DNA of 64,000 nucleotides from Clitopilus passeckerianus (Eukaryota; Basidiomycota; Agaricomycetes; Agaricales; Entolomataceae). Shown here one piece after another: positions 1-12,164 of the stretch. The notes beneath the pieces were generated by a model. It saw only the letters and a program-made list of their open reading frames with translations, ran no database searches and had not been told where the DNA came from. A program made the position numbers and the translations under genes. Position 1 is the first letter of the stretch. Each line of letters starts with the position of its first letter. The stretch spans positions 1 to 64,000 of the forward strand of contig CALYLX010000012.1 in NCBI GenBank assembly GCA_944990035.1. The letters are read 5' to 3'.

Positions 1-2678
1 CAGAGCTGGTTGGGATTGAAAATTGAAATTCCTGTAACGATTTATGTTTTTGTTTTTCGTCCGGTATTCTCTATATTGTTTTGCCATTGTTGTAGATCAA
101 CTACATTCTATTCCCTGGAACCAATACTTGGCTGATATCTGAGACTAAGCAATGTAATTTGTCGTGTGCAGGGCCGAAGATTATGGCAAGTTGCCAGAGT
201 TGCCAAAGTTGGCAATCGTCCCCACTGCGAGGCTACAATCTTCGACCGGCACACTCGAATCTAGCTTGACATGCAAACACTTAGGCCTCGCTTTGTCTCA
301 AGTCCGAATTTCGGACCACACCTGTCCTTGAGTGATTCGCCGTATGTTGCTATCAGCACGCCACACAACACCGCACAGTGCCATAAGTCAACGGCATGCA
401 CGACCATGACTACTATCGCTCTGAATGTTCAACGAAATACAACACATTCGCAAACGCGGGCATTGTTTGTGTTGTCAGGTTCAAATATGGACCTCCTCTC
501 GTCTGTGTATAATTGTCTTAGATCTCAAATCAAGCTTTGGCTAGTCGGCAAGCTGGAATCTCTGGGGCATTTCTGTGAATACTGCCAGCCTTGCTTGCTA
601 ACCGTCTCGGTGACTGGCATTGACTACAGTCTGCTGGTACTAAAACTCTCTTTGACGATACTTGAATACTCGGGTGCTCACTGAGGACTTGAATCGAGTC
701 GGTGCTCGTATACGGCTGGCTGGTGACCGAATACAATAAAGTGGTGCTGCTTTTTGCTCGGTAAAATCGAGCCGATCAAGAGAAAGGTCACTGGCATGCA
801 AAATTGATCCTTCTACACGGTAACCATTGCCCTCTCCTTGCATGTCAAACTTGCATTACATCGCTCTTCAGAGCATTGAGTATACATCAGCTCAGGCGAT
901 GGTATATGGAGAGGTATCTCCACAAGCGAAGGCAAAAAACAAGGAGAGACCTGCCAGCACAGGGCAGCACAGGGTGTCTACTTCACAGCTTCGCTTGTTA
1001 GAAATGCTTCCGTTCCGGTCCAGGATCTCGCTTAGATCAAAAGGCATTGTTTTGCCTCACACTATGATTCCCACACTTGACAAGGCTAGTTTGGAGAAAA
1101 GTATAGAAACAAATTCACTGAAAAACAAGAAACTCTGGAACATGTACGCGAATGTAGTTGGGTCAAGGAGGAGTGCAATTCACCCTAACTCGAGGAGAAG
1201 GTCGGACCGGGTACGCCAAACAAGGACGTTATCTTTCCTGTAGATCTTGAGGTGACAAAATTCCGTCAATTGTAAGGAGCAATGGGATCAACACGCATGT
1301 CAAGTTGGCAATGTTATGTCTAGTTCTAACCGCCAATGGCCCTTACTGATGGTTGCTCCACTCAACTTCGGTTGGGACACTTGCAAGGCAGGGGAAGACG
1401 TTGGGAAGACCATCCACATGCCTGCTTTTTCAAATCGGGAACTATTTCAGTTCGATTAGACACGGCCACAACTTGAAGCACGGCCAAGAGGATCCCACAT
1501 GGCAAGTTTTCGCGTGGAATTCTCAGTGGGGGCAGGGAGCTTACAGAGTGTGCCTCTGTTTCGCATCGACCACGAGGCAAAAGATCTGCGTTTAACCCAT
1601 CTATAGTAATCTTTGCTGGGTAAGATCTCTCTCAGCCGATCTTTCTCGTCAGAACGAGTCATGTCGTTGGGCGACCGTGGTACCTTTCCTTTCTTGTGCG
1701 CGCCCTCGCTTGTAATTGTAGGACCTATCCAGTGTTTCAGAAAGGCGGGATCTGTGATAACGAAGAAGGGTCTGTGTTCCAAATAAGGTGCTGCCCCGGC
1801 CCTGTGGGTAGGAGATGAGAGGAGATGTGGTGTTCGCCTTGCCTCTCCTATGTAGTTATTACTCCATGAAAAGGTGGGAAGCCAGCTTTGGGGAACAAAG
1901 GCGACATAAGGGGTTGTAGGTTATGTTCAGACACGCGTCGATTAAACCTGAAAACTGATGTCGGAAAATCAAAAGGATCAAAGAAGCCATCGGTGTAGTT
2001 ACTCTTGTCTATTAAACGCTCAGAGCCTTGCCGACCATTGACAGTCCTTCAAGTGGGCGGAGAACGCCATAACGTGATACATCACAGCAACTCACTGCCG
2101 ACGCGAGAGCCCCATTTGTGGTATTACACCTGATCATTTTGAGAACCCCGAGCTGCTGTGACCCAACAAAACGAGTAAAGTCGAGAGAAAGAAAAATAAT
2201 TTGTCCCCTAGTGTACCCATCCCTCAAAAGCTCCGTGCTCCGTCACATCTCGCAATGGACCTCAACTATTCCCACCGTTTCCGCACTATCGACCAGGTTT
2301 CAGGGCAAGCAGAAACGTCACCAAATCCGGATTCATGACATGGGTCCAGTGTTCCGTGCCCAAGATGAAGGCCCTTCAAGTAAGATAGAGTTGGGGATTA
2401 AAGGAGGGTATGGTACAAATGATAGATATGAAAAGGTGATCTACAGGTTATTTTATGATATTAAAATGACAAAAAATTTCGCCACATCCTTCCTCCCGGA
2501 GCATCATGCATGAAATGCAACTCCACTCGCAAGGTCGGCCGCCGCAGTATGACATCTAATTCCTGCCTCTAAACGCCGCGTCGTCGCGTCGTCGAACCTC
2601 AAGAGAAGACAATAAAAATCAAGGACGGGCAACGAGAAAATACCCTTACAGGGATTGGAATCGGATGAGCTCGAGGCC
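1..2678. other. Gene-poor stretch, left edge
   Basis: No recognisable gene. The first ~250 bases are T-rich and could be the 3' region of a gene lying outside the window. Open frames here reach about 138 codons (for example 827-1243 +), but none shows a family motif, a convincing splice pattern or codon bias. Confidence 0.5.
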
Positions 2679-3046
2679 TCAATTCTGGGAGCTGTTGGCC
2701 TGCAGCCTGATGGAAAAGTTGAGACGGTGGAGGCAGGAGAGTGGTATGTCAGGAGGTGTGTACTTACATGGAACTGTTGGTCTCCGTTGCGTACAGCATG
2801 CTGTCGATTTCGTCAACTGGTTGTCGCAGAACATCGAGGTGCACGAGGTGTACTTACCACACGAGCCACAATAACGGTTGCGGTCCTGCGACGGGGTACG
2901 TCGTAAGGTCGCCACCTATAGCGTCGTCGGTGTCGTCTCGGTGTCGAGTGACGTTGGTTCGACACCGTGGTGACTTCTACCCAAGGGGTAAATGTTCCGG
3001 CATAGTCTTCATCGAACCAGAAGATGGCTTGCTCCTGTCCGTTCAT
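2679..3046 (-). CDS. Candidate small four-exon gene, 66 aa, unknown function
   Basis: Proposed exons, in transcript order, are 3046-2981, 2915-2858, 2816-2768 and 2706-2679. The reading frame stays open through three introns of 65, 41 and 61 bases, all GT-AG, two of them with GTAAGT donors, and ends at TGA. The product begins MNGQEQAIFWFDEDYAG, has one CGSC pair, and ends NSSMLQANSSQN. It has no signal peptide or membrane segment and I do not recognise a family. Support comes from a TATA element about 50 bases upstream of the ATG followed by a pyrimidine-rich stretch, and from the consistent splice phases. Against it, several splice choices were free, so chance is a real alternative. Confidence 0.35.
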
Positions 3047-3094
3047 GTCGAGGGTGTTGGGAGAAGTAAAGAGAGTCGATGAGGGGCTCGAATT

Positions 3095-3103
3095 CTTTTT
3101 ATA
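3095..3103 (-). promoter_or_regulatory. TATA box of the 2.7-3.0 kb candidate gene
   Basis: On the minus strand this reads TATAAAAAG. It lies 49 bases before the proposed ATG and is followed by a C/T-rich tract, the usual fungal core-promoter layout. Confidence 0.4.
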
Positions 3104-6100
3104 CGCCACCAGGGATATGAAAAGCGCATTACGAGTTATCACGTTTTTGGAACGTACCTAACCAATTTAGTCAAGTTACAACGGCCTGCGGTGACAGTCA
3201 CGGATACTTTCGACGGGGAACTCACCGAATCACACCGGCCGAGCGAATTATAGGCATTTGCTGGAGCGAGGCCAACTGCGTTGCTTGAGAAAAAATACCG
3301 CCGTTGGCTGGACAGTCGCAGACGTGGGTTGTTTGCTCATGAGTTGGTCCAATTTGGCCTGAAACCCAGTTGATGTGGGCAATCCAACCAATGAGTTGAT
3401 GGCTGCCCCAACAGGCACCCCCGCTCGAAGGCATCCCTCGTAGGGATTTCCCACACATGGATACTAACTATGCAGAGGAAGCAGGAGCCGCAGTTTTGAG
3501 AAAAGATGGTACAACGGCACTAGTGGACGTCGTCAATTTGATGTACCCAACACCCAGCACCAGCGACACAAGCAGCTTCGGCTTGCCCCAAGTCCAAACA
3601 AAATTGAAGGATTCTCAAAAGCTTTAGATCCGTTCAAAGCGGTTTGGGCGGCGTGTAGCAAGCAGGAAGCACAATTCCTGGGTAGCTGTGGCGCGGCGAA
3701 GAGATGAATAGCTTCGCAGGTATGTATATCCTTCACTAAGAAAAAAGACGACGATAGCTCTAGAATGCATTATTCTTCACAGACACGACACCCTTGTTCT
3801 GCAGAACCTCCCGGACGAAGCAAACTGCCACTAGCCTCCATGCCAATTTCTTGCAGCATCTCGCCCTCAGCTCTACTACAGAGGCGCGGTTGCCTGGGCA
3901 AAATTCAAAGCAGCTCGCGCTTCCTCGGTGTCATGATGTTCTTAGACCATTTTTCAGCATGCACATGTCAAACACGCCCTACATGGTACTATCCTGGACC
4001 CCACCCCGGCGCATTATGGTGTCAGCATTCCTCTTGATACCTAGGAATGAGCTGCTCGTCTAGGTTCACGTTCTAGTCTTCAAAAGTCCAAAAAGCGCGC
4101 AAGACCACCCGCACAAGCTTCTATCTTAGACATTTGCCCTCCAACATGGTCATTGTCAGCGAGGACGAGCTGGTGCAGCAACCAAAGCCTGCGAGCATGA
4201 TGCGGAGTAGTCGGGCCGGGACCAACTAGAGCACGTGACCTTCAATGTGGGTCCACTCCGGTCAGATCATCCAGAAGAGGGGCTAAAAGAAACTTGCAGG
4301 CGTTTTGCTGGTTGAGGACAAGATGTTTTGGAGCCATGTTGGCCAACTCTCCAGTTTTTGACCTCGAGTGAGCAATCTGGGTGATGGAGGCCCAGGAAAC
4401 AGCTAAGTTCATGGCCACCAGGCAACCAACTTTCGAGGCTTGGAGAACGAGGCTGGAGACACCGAAAAGCACAGATGAAGAACGGATAGAGGACCAGATA
4501 GGACCTAGAAGGACCTGAGGGATACATGTTCAGATTCTGGTGGTTATTTCCAACCTGAGGAAGAAGGACCCACCGGCTATGAAAGAGCCGGTCACTTTAT
4601 TCACGAATAACTGGGCACCACGAGACTCCTAACAACATCACTTTATCTTGTGTTGCGAAGCGCAAATAACGACCCAGAATTCGGGGGCTTGACGGGCGGT
4701 ACACTTGGGACGAATTCGCATCCGTCGTGCATCGGATAGTTGGTAAAGGTTGATTGCGTATATATGAGGTATTTGAATCGAATATTATTGCAGGCACCAC
4801 AGGCTAAGCCGTTGAAATTGAGGACAGAGAAGTAGGAATGTATATTCGTCGCGTCGACGCCAGCCTGTCTTCATGGTTTGGGAAGAGGAGCGTTGATGGC
4901 TACCGATTTGGTTGTACTCGTGATTCCTGTCATAAGGAACCCACACCCACGTTCGGTTTAATTTACCTTCAACTCGTCTTCAGCTTCGTTTTACTTTTCA
5001 TAAGACACGAGGCTTCAGAGCTATTTGGCTGGATTTAAGAGAGGTTCCTGTGATGCATCAGGCAAGACGGCGACGACTGAGTGAGTGAGACTGACCCGAG
5101 TTTTCTGAAAAATGTTGCTGACTATGCTCTCGCTCAGTTGGCGCTTTTCTTGTCACTCACTAACCCGCAGAAGTTCGTTCAATGCTCATAAAACTATTAC
5201 CACGATAGAAAGCCAAACTGCGAGTCCACGCATTCGAGGAAATCTACAGGGAGATCTGAGGAATCGTGGCAACTCTACAAAGGTGCCACCATAAGCATGC
5301 CATCACCTACACAACTCTTGCACTGAAGTGAGAACGACTTGACTATATTCTAGACAATTACTAACTGACTTTTCTCTCAGGAGAACGTTCTGGTTATTCT
5401 ACTTAACAATACACGAGGCTGCATCGAGGCTCCTTTCGTACAACCAACGGCCGCATCACGTCCCTCGCCTTCCAATGACGACACCAGCCCACTGCGATGT
5501 GTTCGACCGCCAGATGTATCACATGGAGAAACAGGCGGGACGATTGTGTGACATCTAATCAATAATCCACTGCTTGAGAACATGAACATGCCACCGTCGG
5601 TGCTGAATCTGCGCTTGCATCCTTGCAGTTGCTCAATCCAAGGCCTTCACGAATCAGCAATGCAATAACCCGATACTTGAAACCCTTGAAACACCCAAAA
5701 AATGTGGGCTAGGAGGCAGCAACTAGAGGTTGTGGAGGTTTCTAACGGGCTAGGAGGCTCATCGTCGTGATCAGTTACTGAGTTGGAAGGCATGACACTG
5801 GGAGCTTGTTTGTAGTGCCAGGTGCGTATGATCAGGGTACAAGTTTTTCCTTGGCTTTCGGTATCATAGCAGCTATACCAAAATCCTCGCACTTTTTTAC
5901 CTCGAATGCTATCCTTTCAATTATTTACTACATGTTTCTTTTACGTTGTTGCACGAGTAAGATAGACTCAAGCAAGCCTGCAAATGAACGTGAACGTGAA
6001 CGACGCGTGAACACCAACCGCGATCATCCTCCTCGAAATCCCCAATCCGATCCTGATTCTGAGGGCATAGCCACATGTCAGCCGAAGCTCAGCCAAATCC

Positions 6101-9100
6101 AAAACGCTCTCATGGGATGGGGCGTGAACGGTATGGTTTCAGGGCGCAAGATGGCCCAGCTCTTAGCCTCAGTAGGTTCTTTGAGTTCTCTGGTTGCGAC
6201 TCTCTGGGATCCTGACTGCGGCGAGAGCTGGGGTTTCTGGGATCATTCCGTTATCTGGGCGACTCACTTGGTCATACTCTCCTTGGTCTCTTCTGGTCCT
6301 TCTCTGGTTCCTTATAGCATGACGGTAGCTTGCTGTTCTGAACCTTGGCTATGGTAACACTTGAAATGTGGATACTTACTCCGTGACTTGAACTGTCAGT
6401 GAACGAACGACTTGCGCTTGGACTAGGCTGAATATCTGGCTGCTTGCTGAATTCTCTGCGCACTTCGGTGGCACTGGATTAAGACAACAAATCCTTCAAG
6501 CTACGAAACTGTCAAACCGCAACGAGGATAAAGTACGACAACAGCAGCAGCAAAGGTAGGCAGCCTCAAGAGTGGGAGTTGAGCTGGATAACATAAAGTG
6601 GGTGTTTCCTTGTTACGGGTCTTGAACCAATTCTCAGGCCGTGCCTTGTAGATACTTGACATTGTTTGACTTAGGTCGAATTACCTCCTCTTGACCTATG
6701 TAAGAAATATATTCTTCAGAGTACGATGTAGAACGTGTTCGCCGCCGTGACCCCAATGAGGAAACTGGCATCCGTGGTGAAACGGAGACGCTCTTTTCTG
6801 GGATAACAAGCAATACGCTGGTGTGAAAGCTTCCTTCAGAAAGCTCGCTTTTCCATCTACATTGCATAGCCTAGCCTGTGATATGCTCGACCGAGGTCAC
6901 AGATAGGTAGAATCTATAGCCCTCTTCGCCAATAAGCCCAATGGGCATTCGAACATGGAACTTGGCCTATTTTGGCTCAGGTACTCCAACTACTATTACC
7001 CCTGGTTAGGTCAAACCTTGTTTTTAGCACCTCTGGGCCTCTTTACTGACGCCTCTCCACCGGGTCCAGTAGATGTCAACACAGTGGTGCCTTTTGATAG
7101 TAGCTAGGCAGAAAACTCAGCTACAGCAGATAAAGCTTAAGCTCAGTCGAGCACCACCTCGTCAGCTTTTCGTATTCCAGCGCGAGTCTTGACGAATAAT
7201 TACCTACCTTTGACCCTTTGAATTGCTAGTTGTGGATAGTAAGCTGCAAAGGGCTCGGGCTCTTTCCTGGTAGGTCGGGATTGACCGTGAATATTGATGA
7301 CAAGGTAAGTTCACGTTCTGTCAGAAGGCAATTTTATTCGAGGAGTTGTTGCGTGTTTGTGGCCACCCTTGAAGATCATGGCTGTAACTGTGTTTCTATG
7401 AACAAGTCACCCACAGATCCACACAGATCGGGTCAATGTGCTTAGCCGCGGCGTCGATCAATCATCGAATATTAATATTGGTACTTATACGTTCGACGTA
7501 ATTGGGGTCTAGGTGCTATCTAGATGCTATTGTACAGAAATGAGAGTTGAAAAAGGCGAGTATTCCTTTGGGTTTGTGGCTTCGGAGAAAAGGTTTATCA
7601 CACCATCCCAACCCAAATATCATTCACTTACGAGATTCGAGAAAACCAAGATATTCATGGTTTTACCCCGCGTCACGCCTGGCCACAGAAGATCCAGTCT
7701 TCAGATTCAATATGAAACAGGCATCACCTGCCCTGCCAGGTGGGGATCTCGACGATTATTGATTACTCGACGAGAACTGACGTGACACTGCAAATTCTTC
7801 ATGCCGATCACGCTTCCTTACGGGGAGAAAGCGCTCTTCTTGTATCCCTAATGGTGCAAAGCAGGTATTCTACTGGGTCAGTCCACTCAGCATCTCAGGG
7901 GCATGCTCTCGTGAGAGCCAAATACTTTACACGTTTTCCAAAATTTCTGGCAACTTCCACCGTCGGCCGCCAGGAAAGCGATCATCCGGAATACACTTGT
8001 GGCTTCAGAATTCTTTGGTTATGTTCAAGCGACAAGCCTTCGTTCCATTCATCACTATGGGTACATACAGTTATGTTTCGCGATGGAACCAAGTATATTT
8101 ATTCTCATCGTTACGAAAAATACAACAGCACCAGTTAATATTTGCTTGTTCCCAACGGACTTGGTGGTGCTGCCGAACCTCCGGTTTAGCACGGTAGCTG
8201 GATGATCAGCGCAACTAGTTAAGGCAATTCTGCCAATACCGCCCGATATCAATCTCCCACAGAACACACCCTCATCATTCCCGCTCGCATGGAAACCCTG
8301 TCTAAATAGCATCTAAATCAGTTGAACGGAGATAGACTTCTGAGAAAGTGCGGTTGCGAAGGTTCAAATTGGTAAAACTGCACGAAAGACGCCCAGGGGG
8401 TGCAAGAAGCCACCTTTATCTGCCCACAGTTTGTGAGGTTGAGGCGGTACTCACGCCCCAGCAGCCACTATGATAAACAACATGGCGATGCGTCATGCAG
8501 GGTGGACAACAAAGTAGTGAAAGGCTTACCCGCCGTGCATGTTGTCTGGTACTTCGGGGGTTGCCGAGTATTCTGAGCAATTGAATATATTGTATTGATG
8601 GAAGATTCCATAACACGTTGATCTCTATAAGTGCGAGGCTTTACCCGCGATCGGTGTTCAACTGCAGAATTAAAGGAAGCACGAGATATGCGGGGATCAA
8701 TGATGCCGTCCCTCAGACTCCTCGAGAGAGAACATGTCAACCTCAGGCTGTTGCTCTCCGCCTTCACTCTCACCACCATATCCGCCGCCATCGCATTGCA
8801 CCTAGCACGGCCTCGTTGCCTAACCCTCCGGAAGAAATGCGGAATTCAATACCAAATGAAGCCAGACTGAAGTGGGGAAGGAAGGAGTCGATTGCCTCCG
8901 ACAGTGGCGGACCAGTGTTTGATTAGAGCAGAGATACAGAGTCGTTTAAGACGCGTATGGTATTACAAGACAACGAGGGAAGGCCAAGGTCGGATACGAT
9001 TCCAGTCTATAGTTGAACAACTCGAACACTTTCTAGAAGAGATGGCGTCAGCACGCGAGACGTTAGAAACCTGCAAGTGCAAGTGCTTCTCACTTGTCGG

Positions 9101-9153
9101 ATGCGGCATGGATCCAGTGGGCCCGAGGAGTCGCATCCCGAACGCCTCGAGCC
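3104..9153. other. Gene-poor stretch
   Basis: About 6 kb without a gene I can support. Some segments look mildly protein-like, such as the minus-strand frame at 3248-3454, and the longest frame is 183 codons at 5806-6357 (+), but none shows a conserved motif or a coherent exon series. A short GAACGT tandem run lies near 5,990. The region may contain decayed transposon sequence, but I see no terminal repeats. Confidence 0.4.
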
Positions 9154-9506
9154 TCAAAGAAAGAGGATAAATAGCATGGCGAGCAAGACGAGGATTGTTT
9201 TGACTATTCTTGCCATCGGCTGTGCTCGTGCCACCAGAGGTGGAGGGCGCTGTTAAAGGTGTGAATGAGAAAATGTCGCGTCAGCACATCCTTTCTACCT
9301 ACCACTATTTCTCGTGGAGCATTAATGGGACTCATGACCGCTGGAGACAGAGTGCTGCGCGGAGGATAGGGATTGTACTGTCGTTGTCGCCTACGATCGC
9401 CAGTGGGTCTACACGTCGTGTTTGTAACTTCGAACATGGGACAGAATTGGAGACTTCCGTCAAGCTCTTCGCCTAGTTCGAAGATAGCATCCTCAAGAGT
9501 GGACAT
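9154..9506 (-). CDS. Candidate two-exon gene, 99 aa, possible C-terminal membrane anchor
   Basis: Proposed exons are 9506-9303 (68 codons) and 9249-9154 (32 codons including stop), separated by a 53-base GT-AG intron with donor GTAGGT. The product starts MSTLEDAIFELGEELDGSL and ends in a hydrophobic stretch, TILVLLAMLFILFL, immediately before the stop, preceded by Arg/Lys residues. That would make it a tail-anchored membrane protein, the client class of GET3, but this is inference only. A TATA element lies 53 bases upstream of the ATG. No family is recognised. The alternative is a chance reading frame. Confidence 0.38.
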
Positions 9507-9558
9507 ACTTGAAGGTTCTGGAATGAACGAGAGACACCGTTTTTGAGTCGGGGAGTAT

Positions 9559-9566
9559 CCTTTATA
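9559..9566 (-). promoter_or_regulatory. TATA box of the 9.2-9.5 kb candidate gene
   Basis: The minus strand reads TATAAAGG 53 bases before the proposed ATG, the same spacing as at the 2.7-3.0 kb candidate. Confidence 0.35.
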
Positions 9567-12164
9567 GACTGCACATGCCAGGGAAGCGAGCCGAAACTCG
9601 TGGCGGAGATTGGCCTACTCATTACGAGGTTCAGTCACATCAGGAAAGGAAATCACGGCACAAATGGGTGTTTGGTGATTGGCTCGGGACTGTTGGGGAA
9701 CGAATCTCGCAGAAAGCCGTATTGAAGGTTGGGTCGTTCCCGCTGTAATCAGGGTGAGTGAAAGTCATGATCATCAACGGTGTACTCAGCTCTGAGGTTG
9801 AACAAAATCTTCCTTCCGCGCGATTCTTAACGGCCTGCTGGCGGAAGAACGTTGTTCAGCTCCGTTGACCGCTTACCGAGTTTTCCTGCGACACCCAAAG
9901 CGTCAGTACTTGGGAGGGGACCGCGAGCGGGATGCGGACATACATCTCAGTTCAAAGCTTCGTGCGCCGGCAACCTGGTGAATGGAGCACCCACATGGCC
10001 CTGGGCCTGTTGCTCACAACACCGAGCCAGAGGAAGGTGTGACTCCAGCCCCAATTATCGCTGCGTGGTTGCTACATTAGCGACGGCAATACATATGACG
10101 GGCAGGCGGCAAAGATTTGGACCACAAAGTACGTTGTTCTGTAGTGTAATAACCCAGCTGTAGATATTCTAGGTGCTACAGATCCGTTCAATTCCTAGAG
10201 TCGCCTTACTCCCCTGCCTGACAATGACGAACCATTATTTGATGCGTTTGAAACCCTCTCCAGCAGGCCAAAGCAGCTCGACAGAATACTTACACGTTGA
10301 GGACTGGTTGTCGCCCACACAATCACTTTGGCTGGTTCTCCGACGGATTCAGGGCTGCTTCAAGGACATGAAACATTCCTTGGGTTGGTTCAGTGGCCGC
10401 TCCGACATTTTCGCCTTCCATTTTCATAGGAAGCTTCACGCAGATCCAAAGCTACAAGTCTGATTCCAGGCCAAGAATTGCATTGAACTAGGCAGCGACT
10501 CGTGCCTCAGGGTTCCGTGACGAGCGACGGGCCGGAGCTCCGAGATTCGTTTACGGCACGTGACCCGGCGTCCATAACGACAAAAATACCGGGCAAGTCT
10601 TGGGTCGAGCTGTCAAGCCAAGGCAGGTGAGGCCGAAAGCAGGCTCTTCGCATGCGCTTTCCAGTGCAAGAAAATACCAGCATTCAGGGAATTTCGTTCC
10701 TGTGTGACTTAGGCTATTGCGGCATGGAAGCCCCTTGCAGTTGACAGGAATTCCGAGTCTTCAGAGTTTCCAACAGTAAAGGACCACTTGAAGATTCAGA
10801 ACCAGCCTTCAGAGTTATTTTTCTTTCACGGAAATGTCTGCAGAACTTGGTTATTGGATGTCAAATCTTCGGCACAAAGGACCTGCATCTCAACAAATCA
10901 ACAAACTTAACCAATATGAATTGCACTAAGCGTTCACCCTTCGACAATATACAGATATAGAGAGCGAGCCACTACACCGATGCTTTCCTTCTGTTAATCT
11001 TGTTCGTGAGTCCATCGGCTGTTTTGAGACCTTCAAAGGCATTTTCTGCATTCGTGAATTTCTTGACGCTTGATGCTATTCTTCGGTCGGGTTACTAGCG
11101 CAAGCATTATGCGAACTGCCCGAAAAAGCTACCCAATAAATAGAAGTCCTCGTTCGCCGCTTGCGGTCACTGACATTGTGGTTATAAAATGGGTGCGTGA
11201 CAACTGTTCGCGTGATTTTCAATTCAACGCCACGGTCTGCCACCGCGATGTCAATTCATCAACGGCCTTATTCACTTTCAACCAATACTACATATTCACC
11301 TTCGTCTCGTTCCCCGTGGGCCTGAAATATGGGTAGTGGGCCGCATGGTTTCCTGGATTTAACGACCAAGCGACCATTTCCAGTTTGAGTCATTCTTGAC
11401 GCCTAATTCCTGGACGTCTTCCCATAATAGGTCGTCGAATCCGGTCTACCCCCAACTCTGCCAGCGCTATTCAAGATGCACGGCTCATGTTTGTCTCGAC
11501 CCTCATTGAGATGACCCATTTCAGACTTTTTCTGCAAGGGAGCTAGGCCCCTCCGACTTCCGTTTATTGCGCCGCACGTCCTCTCCATCCTTTGCATCTC
11601 TTCTTGGAACAGTTGAGTCTTCGGCAAAAGTACGCATAAAATAACATCGCAAAAAATCGGAATCGCTTATTTGACAGACAGACAAGTCTTTACGTGGAGG
11701 TGCGAGTTGAGAGAATGTACACGAGGCAACTGCGAGGCCCAACACACTATATCTATCTACAGTAGGCTTCAGTGACGACACTGACCCAGGTCTCTGACAA
11801 CTCGAAAGGTCACAAGGACAGGCAACGTTACCCATGCTGTCGATCTTCTCTTTCGCCAATTGAGGCAACAATGCCACCACATCAAATTTCCGTCAAAAGT
11901 CAATCGCCGATAACTGCACAATCCACTACGGCACCAGACCCAGATTGTATAACCCATCCCCCTCATAATGCCTTCCATCCGGGAAGGCCTGTCATACTCT
12001 ATATTCAATTCAAGCGGCAGAAGACTGCCTTGAAACGCATGTGCTACTGAAGCCGGAGTTACTCCTGTGTATTGATAGTCATGGGATATGGCGTGGAGAA
12101 CCAGCGGCCCGTTAACGCGCCATATTTATTAGGCGTCTTCAGCCGGAAGAAACTCCAATCACCC
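9567..12164. other. Gene-poor stretch
   Basis: No gene I can support. Frames of 80-120 codons occur on both strands (for example 9852-10163 +, 11521-11880 -) without motifs or sensible splice patterns. The last ~100 bases hold a TATTTAT element near 12,123 that could serve the glycosidase gene downstream. Confidence 0.4.

Noticed and set aside
5806..6357. 183-codon plus-strand open frame
   Set aside because: Longest frame in the left gene-poor region, but no motif, no codon bias and no splice or promoter support.
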